60,247 bases of DNA, from positions 1 to 60,247 of IMG/VR virus record IMGVR_UViG_3300023118_000002. One strand, written 5' to 3'. The position numbers and the translations under genes are program-made. The notes under the pieces were generated by a model. It did no database searches. It worked only from the letters and a program-made list of their open reading frames with translations, and had not been told where the DNA came from. Below, piece by piece: positions 23,511 to 32,296 of this stretch. This DNA comes from a virus. Positions within the stretch are counted from its first letter, which is position 1; each line of letters begins with the position of its first letter.

Positions 23511-24913
23511 TACTTACCCGATCCGATTTTCTTAATCTTGGCTTCCAGTTGAACCATTGCGTTCTCAAAGATTGCGTTCTGTTCATCTGAAATATCCGGA
23601 CTGGGGGTTGGTCCTGCAGTAATGGCCTGCTGTTCACCACCTGGACGAATTGGGGTTGATGGAATCTCACCCAAATCTGTAGAGCTGGGTGCAGGAACGC
23701 CTGCCTGAATCGGAAGATTCTTGTTCAGGAGCTTATCCGCATTCGGGTCACTAGAAGGCTTAAAGCCAAGCAATCCGCGGAATTCGTTCGAGGACAGAAT
23801 CTCGTTTCGAGTGAGTTTATCCGCAAGCTCCGCAAGATCCTGGATAGCCAGAAGCTTGAAGGGATCACGGTAGTACTCAATCGACTGACCCTGGGCACGA
23901 GCGGTCTTGGTAAGGAAAGACGATTTCATAGACTCGGTAATTGCACCGAGAATAGGCTCAATTGTACGATTGTAGTAATTAAGCAGCGTCTTTTCATCGG
24001 CAGTACCGTTGAACACCGACTCGGCAAGACCCAGTTGAGAATATAGCATTCCGGTCAAGAACTGCACCTGTGCAAGCATGTTGTTCTCAACAGGACGGTT
24101 CAGCTGAGTAATCTTTTCAGTAGCATCCGTGTAGGCTACTCCGTACTTAGATCCCTTAAGCTGATTCTCAATATCCCGAGCACGCTCTTCAGCCTGATCC
24201 TTACGTGTCTCGTTCTTGACAGCATATGGAAGCTGAATGATCAGGTCGAGCTTACCCGAACTCGCCGCTTCGTCGATTGAGTCAAGAAGACTAAGCTTCC
24301 GAAGCAATCGCTGATACGTTGAGTTGGGCTCGTTCATTACCGAATATAGCGGGTTCTCAACAATAGCCACAACGTCTTTTGGCATTGTAATCTCTTCTTT
24401 GACACCCTTTATGTCATTGTAGACCCGGAGGCGAACATGGCGGGGGTACCAATTGATGATCTCACCTACACGCAATGTGAAAATATCGTATGTACCGGAG
24501 AGAAGCGGAGTATCCGAAGTATCAATCGGAACGATAGCAATGTATCCCTTGTCAAAGAGAGTCATTGCTACATCCTGACGGAAAGCTCGAGCACCCTGGT
24601 CAATATTTGCTTTAAGCGTCAAGCAGTTGTTAAGGCCGCTCTTTGCATCGCGCAGATAGTGCTTGTTCTCATCCAAATATACGTGGTTCATGTTGATTGC
24701 AGCCACGTCGATTCCAACGCGAGTGTAGATGGAAGTAATGATAGAACGATCATTACTAACAGCCATTCGGTTACGACCAGGACTAGCGCCAGAGTTTACA
24801 GACCCACCAAATCCCATTCGGGTTGGACCCTGAACAGGCTGATCCATAAACGCATTCCAAGCGTGTGCCAGTTGTTTAACTCCGTTTGCGGCTCTATCAA
24901 ATAGTGATGCCAC
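23510..24913 (-). CDS. Portal protein (467 aa)
   Basis: The protein has portal landmarks: an N-terminal clip region with RVGIDVAAINMNHVY, a wing/stem region with LLDSIDEAASSGKLDLIIQLPY, and the crown helices LLNYYNRTIEPILGAITESM. C-terminal Pro-rich sequence follows. GTG is the start, 6 nt after GGAGGTGA. Position between terminase and capsid genes agrees. A QLAHAW site occurs at residues 14-19, similar to the LAH sites in the capsid region. Confidence 0.88.
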   Translation of the reverse strand: MASLFDRAANGVKQLAHAWNAFMDQPVQGPTRMGFGGSVNSGASPGRNRMAVSNDRSIITSIYTRVGIDVAAINMNHVYLDENKHYLRDAKSGLNNCLTLKANIDQGARAFRQDVAMTLFDKGYIAIVPIDTSDTPLLSGTYDIFTLRVGEIINWYPRHVRLRVYNDIKGVKEEITMPKDVVAIVENPLYSVMNEPNSTYQRLLRKLSLLDSIDEAASSGKLDLIIQLPYAVKNETRKDQAEERARDIENQLKGSKYGVAYTDATEKITQLNRPVENNMLAQVQFLTGMLYSQLGLAESVFNGTADEKTLLNYYNRTIEPILGAITESMKSSFLTKTARAQGQSIEYYRDPFKLLAIQDLAELADKLTRNEILSSNEFRGLLGFKPSSDPNADKLLNKNLPIQAGVPAPSSTDLGEIPSTPIRPGGEQQAITAGPTPSPDISDEQNAIFENAMVQLEAKIKKIGSGK

Positions 24914-24948
24914 TACATGTCACCTCCTTTCGAGATTCGAATTGAAAG

Positions 24949-25923
24949 TTATTTGACGACATACTTCCCATTCTTAAGGATAAGTTTAATGACCTCGTGA
25001 CCGGTGTCAATTGACTTAACGCCTTTAATGGTGTTGTATCCGCGATTTACAATTTCAGGATGCGCAAGTAAATAACGGCCGCCGTATTTGACAGTTGCGT
25101 AACCAGCAACTAAAATTCCTGCACCGATTAAATCCTTCTTAAGCGAGTATTCTTTCTTTGGGGCCAAACGGTTGTTATAATCTTTCCGAATAGCACTAGC
25201 TTTGGTAAAAGAATTCTGGCGGTTAGCACGATCGATCTTTGCTTGGTTTGCCGATTCAATTTCAGCTTTATGCCGACCCCAGTGCATACCAAGAACACCA
25301 TGATGAGCCAAAGAATCATCTTCAGGATCAAACTGATTCAGAGCTCGCTCGATGTAATTAATAACCTCTGCTGGATCTAATTCATCGTGTTTAATTGAAG
25401 AGACAGGAATGTTAAGTTCCATAGATGTTAATCCACCCCAAATATCATCAGCTGGACTAAGAATCTCAGTTGTCTTAAAACCCATTTTTTCATAAATATG
25501 CAAAGCGTCCGGTGATTCACCGGGAACTTCAAGCGTTAACTTAGAAATGCCTTTGTCGCGCGCATAATCAATAACACCTGAAACTGCAGCCGAAGCATAC
25601 CCATTCCCACGATGAGCTTTCTTAACGCCCAACCAAACAAGATTTAGAGAATCAGGAGTATCTTGATTGAAAGCGGCTTCTCCAACTTTTTCACCCTTGG
25701 CGTTTTTAAGAGTGAAGCTATGATACTGCTTAACTCTTTCCGCATAACCAGGACTTAGTTTAGAAAGAAGCTTGGGTATGCCAGATGTTGCATCTCGAGA
25801 CACCACAAGCGTTCCGCCACCTTTTAGCTTCTTGGTAAAGGTTGGTCGAGGTTCTTCTTTACGATCGCCCCAGTGCATACCAAGAACACCGTAGTGAGCA
25901 AGGGTCTTATTCAAATATGACAT
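24949..25923 (-). CDS. GNAT-type acetyltransferase flanked by HYGVLGMHWG tags (324 aa)
   Basis: Two copies of the tag occur: TLAHYGVLGMHWG at residues ~7-19 and SLAHHGVLGMHWG at ~204-216. Between them is a GNAT acetyltransferase core: LVWLGVKKAHRGNGYASAAV (the acetyl-CoA-binding R/Q-x-x-G-x-G/A motif as RGNGYA) and KLTLEVPGESPDALHIYEKMGF (motif B). After the second tag a basic linker, a short hydrophobic stretch (LIGAGILVAGYATV) and a terminal domain follow. It lies between terminase and portal genes. I infer a virion-carried enzyme that acetylates a host or phage target early in infection. The second tag may allow cleavage into two products. Confidence 0.8.
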   Translation of the reverse strand: MSYLNKTLAHYGVLGMHWGDRKEEPRPTFTKKLKGGGTLVVSRDATSGIPKLLSKLSPGYAERVKQYHSFTLKNAKGEKVGEAAFNQDTPDSLNLVWLGVKKAHRGNGYASAAVSGVIDYARDKGISKLTLEVPGESPDALHIYEKMGFKTTEILSPADDIWGGLTSMELNIPVSSIKHDELDPAEVINYIERALNQFDPEDDSLAHHGVLGMHWGRHKAEIESANQAKIDRANRQNSFTKASAIRKDYNNRLAPKKEYSLKKDLIGAGILVAGYATVKYGGRYLLAHPEIVNRGYNTIKGVKSIDTGHEVIKLILKNGKYVVK

Positions 25924-25931
25924 TCTACTCC

Positions 25932-27707
25932 CTACTCAAAGGCGGCCTTGTTAGCTTTATAAGCTACGTATGCATCCAGGAGGGCTGCCACGTTATCAAT
26001 TTTGGCTTCTTGACGCTTTTTGTAAAGCTTACGGTTACCATTGGTGTCTTCCATGGTTACAGCGTTACCCATAGCGAACATCATAAGTGCCTCATCAAAT
26101 ATAAGCATGCGAGTTTTAGACGTCAAAGTCTCTTCACTCAAATGCTTAAGTTCACCAAGAGGAACAGACTCGGTTCGAGCTCCCTGAATGACTTTCTCTA
26201 TGCCAAAGGGACCATTCATAGCTTCCCATCGCTTTACAAATTCGGCAGCATTGTAAGGGTCATACCCAAACGCACGCACGTCGTACTTGAAAGTTTCAAT
26301 GTGATGCTCGAGGTCATCGTAAACTTCCATCATGTCAAGGTTGATACCCTGCAAAACGTGAAGTGTACCTTCGTTCAAGAACTCTTCATACTTAGCTCGC
26401 ATAGCACCAGGAAGTTTGTCCATAGTGTTTTGCGAGATGTAGCTGCGAGTCTTGATTCCAAAGGAACCGTCGCTCATTGGGAAGAGGAATGTGAAAGCTG
26501 TAAAGTCATCACCTTGCGAAAGGTCCGCACCCATAGCGCACATCATACCGGCGAAACGCTGATCACGATGTGGAACTACAGGAATCGTCTCTTCATAAGT
26601 GAAGAAGTAAGTGAAGCCTTCCATTGGAATGCCAAAACGCTTGGCTAGGATGTCATTACGAACCGAAGGGTTAATCACGGCACGCTCAACATCCTGCGCA
26701 TACACTTCATAAGGTACTGTAATACCTAGGTTAGGATTAGCCTTAAGCCACATGCTTTCATCCGCTACTTCTTCGATAGAATCGAGTTTGTAGTGGAAGA
26801 TTGAAATGTGAGGAGCAGCTGGACCTTCGCCGCGAAGTATAGTAGCAAGTTCCATTTTGATTGTATCGCCAGCACCGTTTCGTACGGTACCTTCAGAGCT
26901 GATAGCGACAATCAGATAGTCATCCAGCTTTGACGCACCCTGCTCAATTGCGCCGATTACGTCTTCACGGACGTCGCCGGAAAGCCATTCGTCAACGGTA
27001 GAGATCTTAGGGCGTAGACCTTGCAGCTTGTTGATCGACATCGGTCGAATTTCAAGAAGTGAGTCGGTTACGAAGTTCTGGATTCCCTTTTTAGTGGAGG
27101 CCAAGTGCTGACGAGCGGCGCGGTTGCCTGTCGTGTTCTGCAATGACCCGAGAGTCAAGAACTTAAACAGTGGACCTTGTGCTCGAGTGATTGCCGTTCT
27201 AAACGGAGACATCACTTCTTCGGCTTGTTTCATCGTAGGCGCAGTTGTGATCTGATGAGTTGTTGAAGTATCGATGTTAAGGAAGTAAGCTTGAATGAAG
27301 TAAGCATACATCGACTTAGCAGCGCCTCGAGCAACAATCAGATACTGCTTAACGGTCAAACGCTTCTTGATCAGTTTTGTTTCGTGATGTCCGCCGTGAT
27401 TGTCCTTTGATGGAACGTACACGGTTCTTTCAACGAAGTAAAACCAAGCAAGAAGCTGTTCTGCCCAAAGCTTAAACGATTCAAGCATGTGAAGCTTGTT
27501 ACCGTCAGTAAGCGTAAGTTCGGTTTCACAATACGAAATAAAACCATCAATGGCTCTGTCATCGTAATAATAGAAAGGGTTGGCGATGAGCTCTTCAATG
27601 CGGTTCATCTCCATAGCAATTTCCTTGTTTACAGGAATATCGCCGCGGAGGACTGCATCGCGGAAAGCTGCAAAATACTTTGGTGTAGCTGTGTTTGATA
27701 GGGCCAT
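25932..27707 (-). CDS. terL: Terminase large subunit (591 aa)
   Basis: The ATPase domain has a modified Walker A (VARGAAKSMYAY), followed by IYSTVDEWLSGD-like DExD region (ISTVDEWLSG) and VAISSEGTVRNG motif III. The C-terminal RNase H-like nuclease has MGADLSQGDDFTAF and YDPYNAAEFVKRW. It packages DNA into the prohead. The ATG follows GGAGGTTGGCG. Downstream GNAT and portal genes are 9-26 bp apart. Confidence 0.92.
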   Translation of the reverse strand: MALSNTATPKYFAAFRDAVLRGDIPVNKEIAMEMNRIEELIANPFYYYDDRAIDGFISYCETELTLTDGNKLHMLESFKLWAEQLLAWFYFVERTVYVPSKDNHGGHHETKLIKKRLTVKQYLIVARGAAKSMYAYFIQAYFLNIDTSTTHQITTAPTMKQAEEVMSPFRTAITRAQGPLFKFLTLGSLQNTTGNRAARQHLASTKKGIQNFVTDSLLEIRPMSINKLQGLRPKISTVDEWLSGDVREDVIGAIEQGASKLDDYLIVAISSEGTVRNGAGDTIKMELATILRGEGPAAPHISIFHYKLDSIEEVADESMWLKANPNLGITVPYEVYAQDVERAVINPSVRNDILAKRFGIPMEGFTYFFTYEETIPVVPHRDQRFAGMMCAMGADLSQGDDFTAFTFLFPMSDGSFGIKTRSYISQNTMDKLPGAMRAKYEEFLNEGTLHVLQGINLDMMEVYDDLEHHIETFKYDVRAFGYDPYNAAEFVKRWEAMNGPFGIEKVIQGARTESVPLGELKHLSEETLTSKTRMLIFDEALMMFAMGNAVTMEDTNGNRKLYKKRQEAKIDNVAALLDAYVAYKANKAAFE

Positions 27708-27721
27708 CGCCAACCTCCTTT

Positions 27722-28141
27722 CTAAAGGTTCTTCATGATTACCATTGCCGCTTTCACACCATACTTGTTGAGGATGGTGGCGCCCCTAGCTACGGCTTTT
27801 TGGCCGACAGGGGTCCGCAAAAGAGCTGCGGCCGCCGTAACAGTAGTTCCAACACCGATAAGAACTTTAACCGCATCATTGCCTTTTTTGATTTTGGCAA
27901 TAGCGGTCTTGTCAGTCTTCAGCTTGGAATATTGCTGTTCAAGCTGCAAACGCTCATTAAGTTTTCTAAGATCTGCGTTCGAAAGGTTGCGAGAGCCCTG
28001 TCGATTGAGCTCACGTGCCTGTGCGTGATCCGGGTGCGGGGGAGCTTTAATTTTTTTGCTTCGTGAGATATCATCCTTACGACGACCCCAGTGCATTCCT
28101 AGAACACCGTAGTGCGAAAGAGTCTTTCCAAATGTCGGCAT
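27722..28141 (-). CDS. Small tagged virion protein (HYGVLGMHWG, 139 aa)
   Basis: The protein begins MPTFGKTLSHYGVLGMHWGR, continues with a basic region and NLSNADLRKLNERLQLEQQY, a block that I recognise from tagged phage proteins of Firmicutes, and ends with a hydrophobic helix (VLIGVGTTVTAAAALL) and a basic tail. It therefore has a tag, a helical linker and a membrane-active segment, which suits a virion-delivered or internal protein. It lies directly upstream of terL. Confidence 0.75.
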   Translation of the reverse strand: MPTFGKTLSHYGVLGMHWGRRKDDISRSKKIKAPPHPDHAQARELNRQGSRNLSNADLRKLNERLQLEQQYSKLKTDKTAIAKIKKGNDAVKVLIGVGTTVTAAAALLRTPVGQKAVARGATILNKYGVKAAMVIMKNL

Positions 28142-28153
28142 GTCGCCTCCTTT

Positions 28154-28723
28154 CTATGCTGCGATCATTAGGTCTACGCCGTACCATGCAGAACTAGTTC
28201 CTGTATCTGAACCACCGCTAAGTGCCGGTGCTCCATAGTTGTATCTAGAACCAGGCACAGCACTTTGAAGTGGGGCTACCGTTTTGGCTGCGGCTAGAAC
28301 TCCAGAAACTGCGGGGTAACTTACATTGAACAGCGGTTCTCCAGCAGCAGGTCTGATAAATATGGCGGCGCTAACTGTTGCGGCATTAACCATGTTATAT
28401 GGAGTCGCAAATGGCAATTCGTTATACCCGGCAACTGCATTAGTGTCAATTCCCTGAGCCAAGACACTCGACCCGGTTGAACCTGCAAATAAGAACGAGG
28501 TTAATAGTTGACCAACACCTTCGGTAGGCATCCAAAATCTAATACCTGTTGCTACTACGCCAGATGCCGTAGCTGACAACGTGACCGCCAGCACTAGACC
28601 ACCTGATTGATTAGCATCAGTATTGGTACCTGAAGGAGTCAATCCTGCATTTGACGGAAAATATGCTGTACCAGATGATCTACGTTTTGCGTAAAGACCT
28701 CGAGCTCGGAGTAAACTACTCAT
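28154..28723 (-). CDS. Beta-sandwich head/fibre protein, DUF4082-like (189 aa)
   Basis: After a basic start (MSSLLRARGLYAKRR) the protein is beta-rich: GLVLAVTLSATASGVVATGIRFWMP and TPYNMVNAATVSAAIFIRP, then Y.VSYPA, resembling DUF4082-like carbohydrate-binding sandwiches. The ATG overlaps the upstream TGA. It ends a run of three beta-rich proteins that share the start M-S-[LS], so it is probably a head-fibre or decoration subunit that binds cell-surface sugars. Confidence 0.65.
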   Translation of the reverse strand: MSSLLRARGLYAKRRSSGTAYFPSNAGLTPSGTNTDANQSGGLVLAVTLSATASGVVATGIRFWMPTEGVGQLLTSFLFAGSTGSSVLAQGIDTNAVAGYNELPFATPYNMVNAATVSAAIFIRPAAGEPLFNVSYPAVSGVLAAAKTVAPLQSAVPGSRYNYGAPALSGGSDTGTSSAWYGVDLMIAA

Positions 28724-29100
28724 GCAAGATCTCCAACAACCAACCAAGTATTAGTGGCCTGCTTGCGAATGGACGCACCAGAATACTGTGCTCGAGTCTT
28801 AAGAAGTGAACCTGCGCTTCGAAGAGTTGTACCCGTGCCTGCGGCAATAGTAACTTGACCAGCACCCATTTGATCGATCTCGATAATAGTCCCAATTGGG
28901 AAAGCTACAGATGAGTTTTGGGGAACTGTAACAGTGATTGCAGAAGCATTAGTACATTCAACAGCTTTGCTTGCATCGGCTAGGACCAAAGTATAAGTGG
29001 TTCCGGTCTGAGCGTTTACCGAAATATACCTTGGTCCTTTACCGTTGATAGCAGTTGCCACTGCAGCAAAACCTAGTGCGATCTGACTTGCTAGTGACAT
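28720..29100 (-). CDS. Head fibre/decoration protein (126 aa)
   Basis: MSLASQIALGFAAVATAING is a short helical oligomerisation start shared with the next upstream gene (MSLVSQLQLAFVRIG). The rest is a beta domain with YTLVLADASKAVECTN and FPIGTIIEIDQMGAGQVTI, a pattern of phage fibre-tip domains. It lies with two other fibre-like genes between the connector and terminase genes. Confidence 0.7.
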   Translation of the reverse strand: MSLASQIALGFAAVATAINGKGPRYISVNAQTGTTYTLVLADASKAVECTNASAITVTVPQNSSVAFPIGTIIEIDQMGAGQVTIAAGTGTTLRSAGSLLKTRAQYSGASIRKQATNTWLVVGDLA

Positions 29101-29112
29101 TAGCTATCCTCC

Positions 29113-29766
29113 TTAAACGAGTGCAGCGACGAAGCCGGCCGCAAAGTCGGTTGTAGTATCTCCAACGAGCGATGCATCTTGAGCTCCAGAGACATCGGCA
29201 ACAACTAGTGTAACGTTACCGGTCTTGCCTGCTACGGCAGTAACAGATCCAGCGGCAGTGATCTGCTTCCAGTCGGCCAACGTCGTAGGCGAGTCGCTAG
29301 ACAGAACATACGTGAATCCGTTGTCTGCCCTAATCGCCATGTCACCACGCTGAGCCGTAAGCGCAAGCATCGCTGCCTGGTTAGTGGGCGTAAACGTTTC
29401 GTTGATAGCAAGAGGAGGAAGAGCTGAGGTTGGAAGTAGACCTGAGAAATCAGACCATACCAAAGTTACGTCGGCGGAAAGAGCTTTACCATTGATTTGG
29501 CGAGTAGTCGGAACTTTGGTACCGACAATAGACTCGACCTTGGTGGAAGAATATACGGTCGACGAGGATGCTGCTGCGTCATTGATAACCGCGCCTGCAC
29601 CAGAAACACTAGCCTTGACTTCATTGATCGCAGAAACCAAATTAGACTTGGCCGTAGTAGTAAGGGTCGAAAGATCACCCTGTTTGGTAGCCATCTCGCT
29701 TCGAACCGTTTTAAACTCGGTGCCGATACGAACGAAAGCTAGCTGTAGCTGTGACACAAGTGACAT
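29113..29766 (-). CDS. Head fibre protein (217 aa)
   Basis: The N-terminus MSLVSQLQLAFVRIGTEFK matches head-fibre proteins of actinophages. Helical repeats follow (LVSAINEVKASVSGAGAVIND), then the fibre domain ...TRQINGKALSADVTL and GDMAIRADNGFTYVLSSDSP. I infer a trimeric fibre attached to the capsid. The ATG overlaps the TAA of the 52-aa gene. Confidence 0.7.
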   Translation of the reverse strand: MSLVSQLQLAFVRIGTEFKTVRSEMATKQGDLSTLTTTAKSNLVSAINEVKASVSGAGAVINDAAASSSTVYSSTKVESIVGTKVPTTRQINGKALSADVTLVWSDFSGLLPTSALPPLAINETFTPTNQAAMLALTAQRGDMAIRADNGFTYVLSSDSPTTLADWKQITAAGSVTAVAGKTGNVTLVVADVSGAQDASLVGDTTTDFAAGFVAALV

Positions 29767-29924
29767 TACGCTAGTCCATTCTCTAGATAGGTTTCGAGCC
29801 CAATTGGGTCATCGTAAGCGGGGTGGGGCGTTGGATCATCAATATGCGCAAGAAGGGCCGCATTAGCACCCTCTCCATTTTGATCCGGGCCTAGTTCATC
29901 GAGAAAACCAATGAGTTCTTTCAT
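29766..29924 (-). CDS. 52-aa protein of actinophage type
   Basis: The protein reads MKELIGFLDELGPDQNGEG and ends with LAHIDDPTPHPAYDDPI...ENGLA. The H-I-x-D-P-T-P-H-P-A-Y-D block is common next to head-fibre genes of actinophages. Both ends overlap neighbours (ATGA upstream, TAATG downstream). It may cap or fold the fibre. Confidence 0.65.
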   Translation of the reverse strand: MKELIGFLDELGPDQNGEGANAALLAHIDDPTPHPAYDDPIGLETYLENGLA

Positions 29925-30427
29925 GATGCTTTCCTGTAGATTCGTCCAGACACGAAATCGATACCAACCGCGTCAACCGGAGCATTCGAAGGAAAGTCTT
30001 CAAGACCGGTAAGATCCCAGATCGAAGGCTTACCTTGAACAGGACCCGGAACTGTGGGTACATTGGTTCCTGGAATGTTTGGTACTGACGAAGCAGCAAC
30101 GACAAGCCGCCATTCGGATTCTTTGATCTGACGCTCAAGAGCATCGGTCGCAAACCCAGTCGTGGGCGGGTCAAACATAAGCTTAACTCGCATGAAGATG
30201 TAGGACTTGACCATGTTGATGTTCTTCTGGACACCGATCAATTCATCCCACGTAGTATCTTTGGAAGTGACAATAAGTTGATCATCATCAGGTCCAATAC
30301 CCAGCTGGGTAAGAGTCGATAGAACAGAGTTGATGTGAATGAACACATCGAGATCGAAGGCCGTTTCCTCCTCAGGAATTCCAAGCATCTTCTTGGTGCT
30401 GGTCAGGATACTATCAATGTCAGCCAT
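29921..30427 (-). CDS. Head-tail connector/adaptor protein (168 aa)
   Basis: DSILTSTKKMLGIPEEETAFDLDVFIHINSVLSTL and the later TWDELIG, KSYIFMRVKLMFDPPT blocks match gp6-like head-tail connectors. The Pro/Val-rich C-terminus is an extension. Unusually it lies upstream of terminase, away from the closure and terminator genes. AAAGGAGGCCGCG precedes the ATG, and the terminator at 30453..30485 stands before it. Confidence 0.75.
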   Translation of the reverse strand: MADIDSILTSTKKMLGIPEEETAFDLDVFIHINSVLSTLTQLGIGPDDDQLIVTSKDTTWDELIGVQKNINMVKSYIFMRVKLMFDPPTTGFATDALERQIKESEWRLVVAASSVPNIPGTNVPTVPGPVQGKPSIWDLTGLEDFPSNAPVDAVGIDFVSGRIYRKAS

Positions 30428-30452
30428 CGCGGCCTCCTTTCAAAAGTTTAGT

Positions 30453-30485
30453 GCGGGCCCCAAGACTAGACCTCGAGGGGCCCGC
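30453..30485 (-). terminator. GC-rich hairpin before the head genes
   Basis: Arms 30453-30461 and 30477-30485 (GCGGGCCCC and its complement) form a perfect 9-bp stem around a 15-nt loop. It separates the lysis/terminase-small operon from the connector gene. No long T-run follows on the minus strand, so it may be a weak terminator or a stability element. Confidence 0.65.
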
Positions 30486-30493
30486 GTGCCAGA

Positions 30494-30571
30494 TTACTGG
30501 CAGGAGTCACACTGAAGGTCATCCATAGGATCTACGGGAACAGCGTAACCAGCAACGGAATCATTGTCCAT
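30494..30571 (-). CDS. 25-aa microprotein of a conserved actinophage type
   Basis: AAAGGAGAAATACCCA precedes ATG and the frame encodes MDNDSVAGYAVPVDPMDDLQ then CDSCQ. The end P-[VI]-D-P-M-D-D-L-x-C-x-S-C-Q recurs, to my memory, in tiny proteins near the terminase genes of actinophages, so the length is real. The CxxC pair may bind zinc or form a disulfide. It lies between HNH nuclease and terminator. Confidence 0.6.
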   Translation of the reverse strand: MDNDSVAGYAVPVDPMDDLQCDSCQ

Positions 30572-30588
30572 TGGGTATTTCTCCTTTT

Positions 30589-31005
30589 CTACCACAGGCT
30601 TGTGTCGCCCGGGCGTCTTTCTACCATAGGTTGAGGAAGCATTGATGCGTCACCATAGTGAATAGCATTGTGGGTATTATGAGTTACGGTGATAAGATAC
30701 TCGGGGTCCAAAATATCCGGATCACCATCATCGAGATCTTCTAGTCGCATAGGGTTCATGTGATGAATGATAACCTTATCAAATATCTGATAACCGTCTA
30801 TACCTAGATCACAACCATCATCACGCACGATCACAATATCACGAACGCGCTTCCACTCGACCGAACGGTAGAACTGTTGATTGATCCATCTGTCAAAACC
30901 GAAAGTGGACTCACCAACGGTAGCTCGAAGTTGTAAGTAATCGTATCGTTCTTCAAAAGTCTGAAACTGTGACATTTCAGAATATGATCTGACCCGGTTA
31001 CTCAA
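30589..31005 (-). CDS. HNH endonuclease next to the small terminase
   Basis: The core has VKR-like basic start, then CDLGIDGYQIFDKVIIHHMNP (H-H as first HNH pair), ILDPEYLITVTHNTHNAIHYGD (N...H). The first zinc cysteine pair is partly lost (only one Cys in RDDGCDLG). HNH nucleases beside the terminase help cos cleavage in HK97-like phages, so a cos-type mechanism is likely. ATG overlaps the end of the small terminase gene. Confidence 0.85.
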   Translation of the reverse strand: MSNRVRSYSEMSQFQTFEERYDYLQLRATVGESTFGFDRWINQQFYRSVEWKRVRDIVIVRDDGCDLGIDGYQIFDKVIIHHMNPMRLEDLDDGDPDILDPEYLITVTHNTHNAIHYGDASMLPQPMVERRPGDTSLW

Positions 31006-31330
31006 TGGTATTATCCGAAGAAGGCTGGTAACCCTTGAAGGCGTTCATAGCCTCCTCGAACAATTCTTCGACCCTACCTGCTGAAGCCAAACTTTCAACT
31101 CGTGCCTGGGCTAGAAGAGTTTCTTGCTCGAGCTTTAGTCGCTCAAGTCTCTCTTTCTCAGTAGCAAGCTTTAGGAAGTGAACCGTCTCTTGCGATGACG
31201 CTGTTCCCGAAAGAAGCTTTCTTTCAACTACGTCCATTGCCAAAGCAATCAATTGATTCTCTCGGCCTTGCGGGGTAGTTGCCGGCGGTCTTTTGCTCGC
31301 CGGGTTGTCGTCTTTTCGAGACGTCACCAT
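30998..31330 (-). CDS. terS: Terminase small subunit-like protein (110 aa)
   Basis: NQLIALAMDVVERKLLSGTASSQETVHFLKLATEKERL and the following coiled coil (KLEQETLLAQARVESLASAGRVEELFEEAM) match small proteins that I recognise upstream of HNH and terL genes in phages of Firmicutes and actinobacteria and that are thought to be TerS. It would recognise the packaging site. The basic N-terminus (VTSRKDDNPASKRPP) may contact DNA. Confidence 0.7.
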   Translation of the reverse strand: MVTSRKDDNPASKRPPATTPQGRENQLIALAMDVVERKLLSGTASSQETVHFLKLATEKERLERLKLEQETLLAQARVESLASAGRVEELFEEAMNAFKGYQPSSDNTIE

Positions 31331-31367
31331 GGGTTCATCACCTCCCTAGTTCGGACATGTTCTCCAA

Positions 31368-31838
31368 TCAAACAGAAGTGTTCTTTGGAATTGGTTTAGT
31401 TCTGAGACGTCGAATTTCTGTAACTGGTTTAGTAGAATCGAACTCGGCTTGTTCTTCAGGTGTCAGCGTAATGTTACTGCGATTGACTACCTGTCGGAAA
31501 AGATTACGGAGAGTAGTGATCTGCCAAATCTGATCGTTCTTAGTGTTCTCGAGATCGGTAACTCTAGTCCCCAGCTCAGTGTTCAACGATTCAGCTTTCT
31601 CTACCGCGGCATTAGCCCGGTCAAGGAGATCCTGATACGTTTTAATCTGACTATCCGTTCCTGAGAGCATTACAGTTGTCTCATCGAGATTAAGCTTTTT
31701 GTTGGCGTTGTTCTTATTAAGTAGAAACCCAAGAGTTACAGGTACTGCTGCGGCAATGAGTGCTAGTGTAACCGCGACACCTACCGTGCTCCAGTTTACG
31801 CTAACATCCGGAATTGCTGCTTCAAATGGTAATATCAT
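31368..31838 (-). CDS. Membrane-anchored coiled-coil protein near the lysis genes (156 aa)
   Basis: An N-terminal membrane helix (VGVAVTLALIAAAVPVTLGFLL, residues ~17-40) is followed by a charged helix (IKTYQDLLDRANAAVEKAESLNTEL...). This layout is like Rz-type spanins or structural coiled coils, but actinophages often lack spanins. The ATG overlaps the end of the four-helix membrane protein gene (31835..32296), so both probably act together. Confidence 0.65.
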   Translation of the reverse strand: MILPFEAAIPDVSVNWSTVGVAVTLALIAAAVPVTLGFLLNKNNANKKLNLDETTVMLSGTDSQIKTYQDLLDRANAAVEKAESLNTELGTRVTDLENTKNDQIWQITTLRNLFRQVVNRSNITLTPEEQAEFDSTKPVTEIRRLRTKPIPKNTSV

Positions 31839-32296
31839 TTGCTAACTTCTCCTGCCTGCTTTATAAGCGTCAGGTAGATGAAGATAACACGTGAAATTGG
31901 TATTACCAAGAATGATGAATTGAGAACGAAAGAAACGCCTCGAGCAACATCACCTTGGAAAAAAGCAAGCGCAATAAAAACTTCATAGACCAGAACTAGT
32001 GTTACTAAAGAAGCAGCACTATACATCTCAAGTCTAGCAAACTTCGGAAAGAACGTGGCTCCGAGTAAAGCGCAAAAAGCAGTTGGTAAAACTAAAGTCG
32101 AAAATGCAATTTGGAAAAAATCGCCCTGCGCCTCAACCAAGGTGGGGATAGATCCAAAAATTGAAGCAATGCCCCAAAGAAAATAGATCAGGTAAAGTGT
32201 GGCGGCTGATCTATGGTAAAGTACAGCGAGAACTTTGTCAGGTCCCCAATCATCACCGATGCGATGAAACACAGTTCGGTCTATAAATTTGCGCAT
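31835..32296 (-). CDS. Four-helix membrane protein, putative holin partner (153 aa)
   Basis: Four hydrophobic segments lie at about residues 30-48, 62-84, 92-113 and 124-147, with short charged loops (MRKFIDRTVFHRIGDDWGPDK start). It lies 243 bp after the endolysin gene. Such proteins with four helices next to a lysin occur in actinophages and are often called membrane or holin-like proteins. Function not established. Confidence 0.65.
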   Translation of the reverse strand: MRKFIDRTVFHRIGDDWGPDKVLAVLYHRSAATLYLIYFLWGIASIFGSIPTLVEAQGDFFQIAFSTLVLPTAFCALLGATFFPKFARLEMYSAASLVTLVLVYEVFIALAFFQGDVARGVSFVLNSSFLVIPISRVIFIYLTLIKQAGEVSK

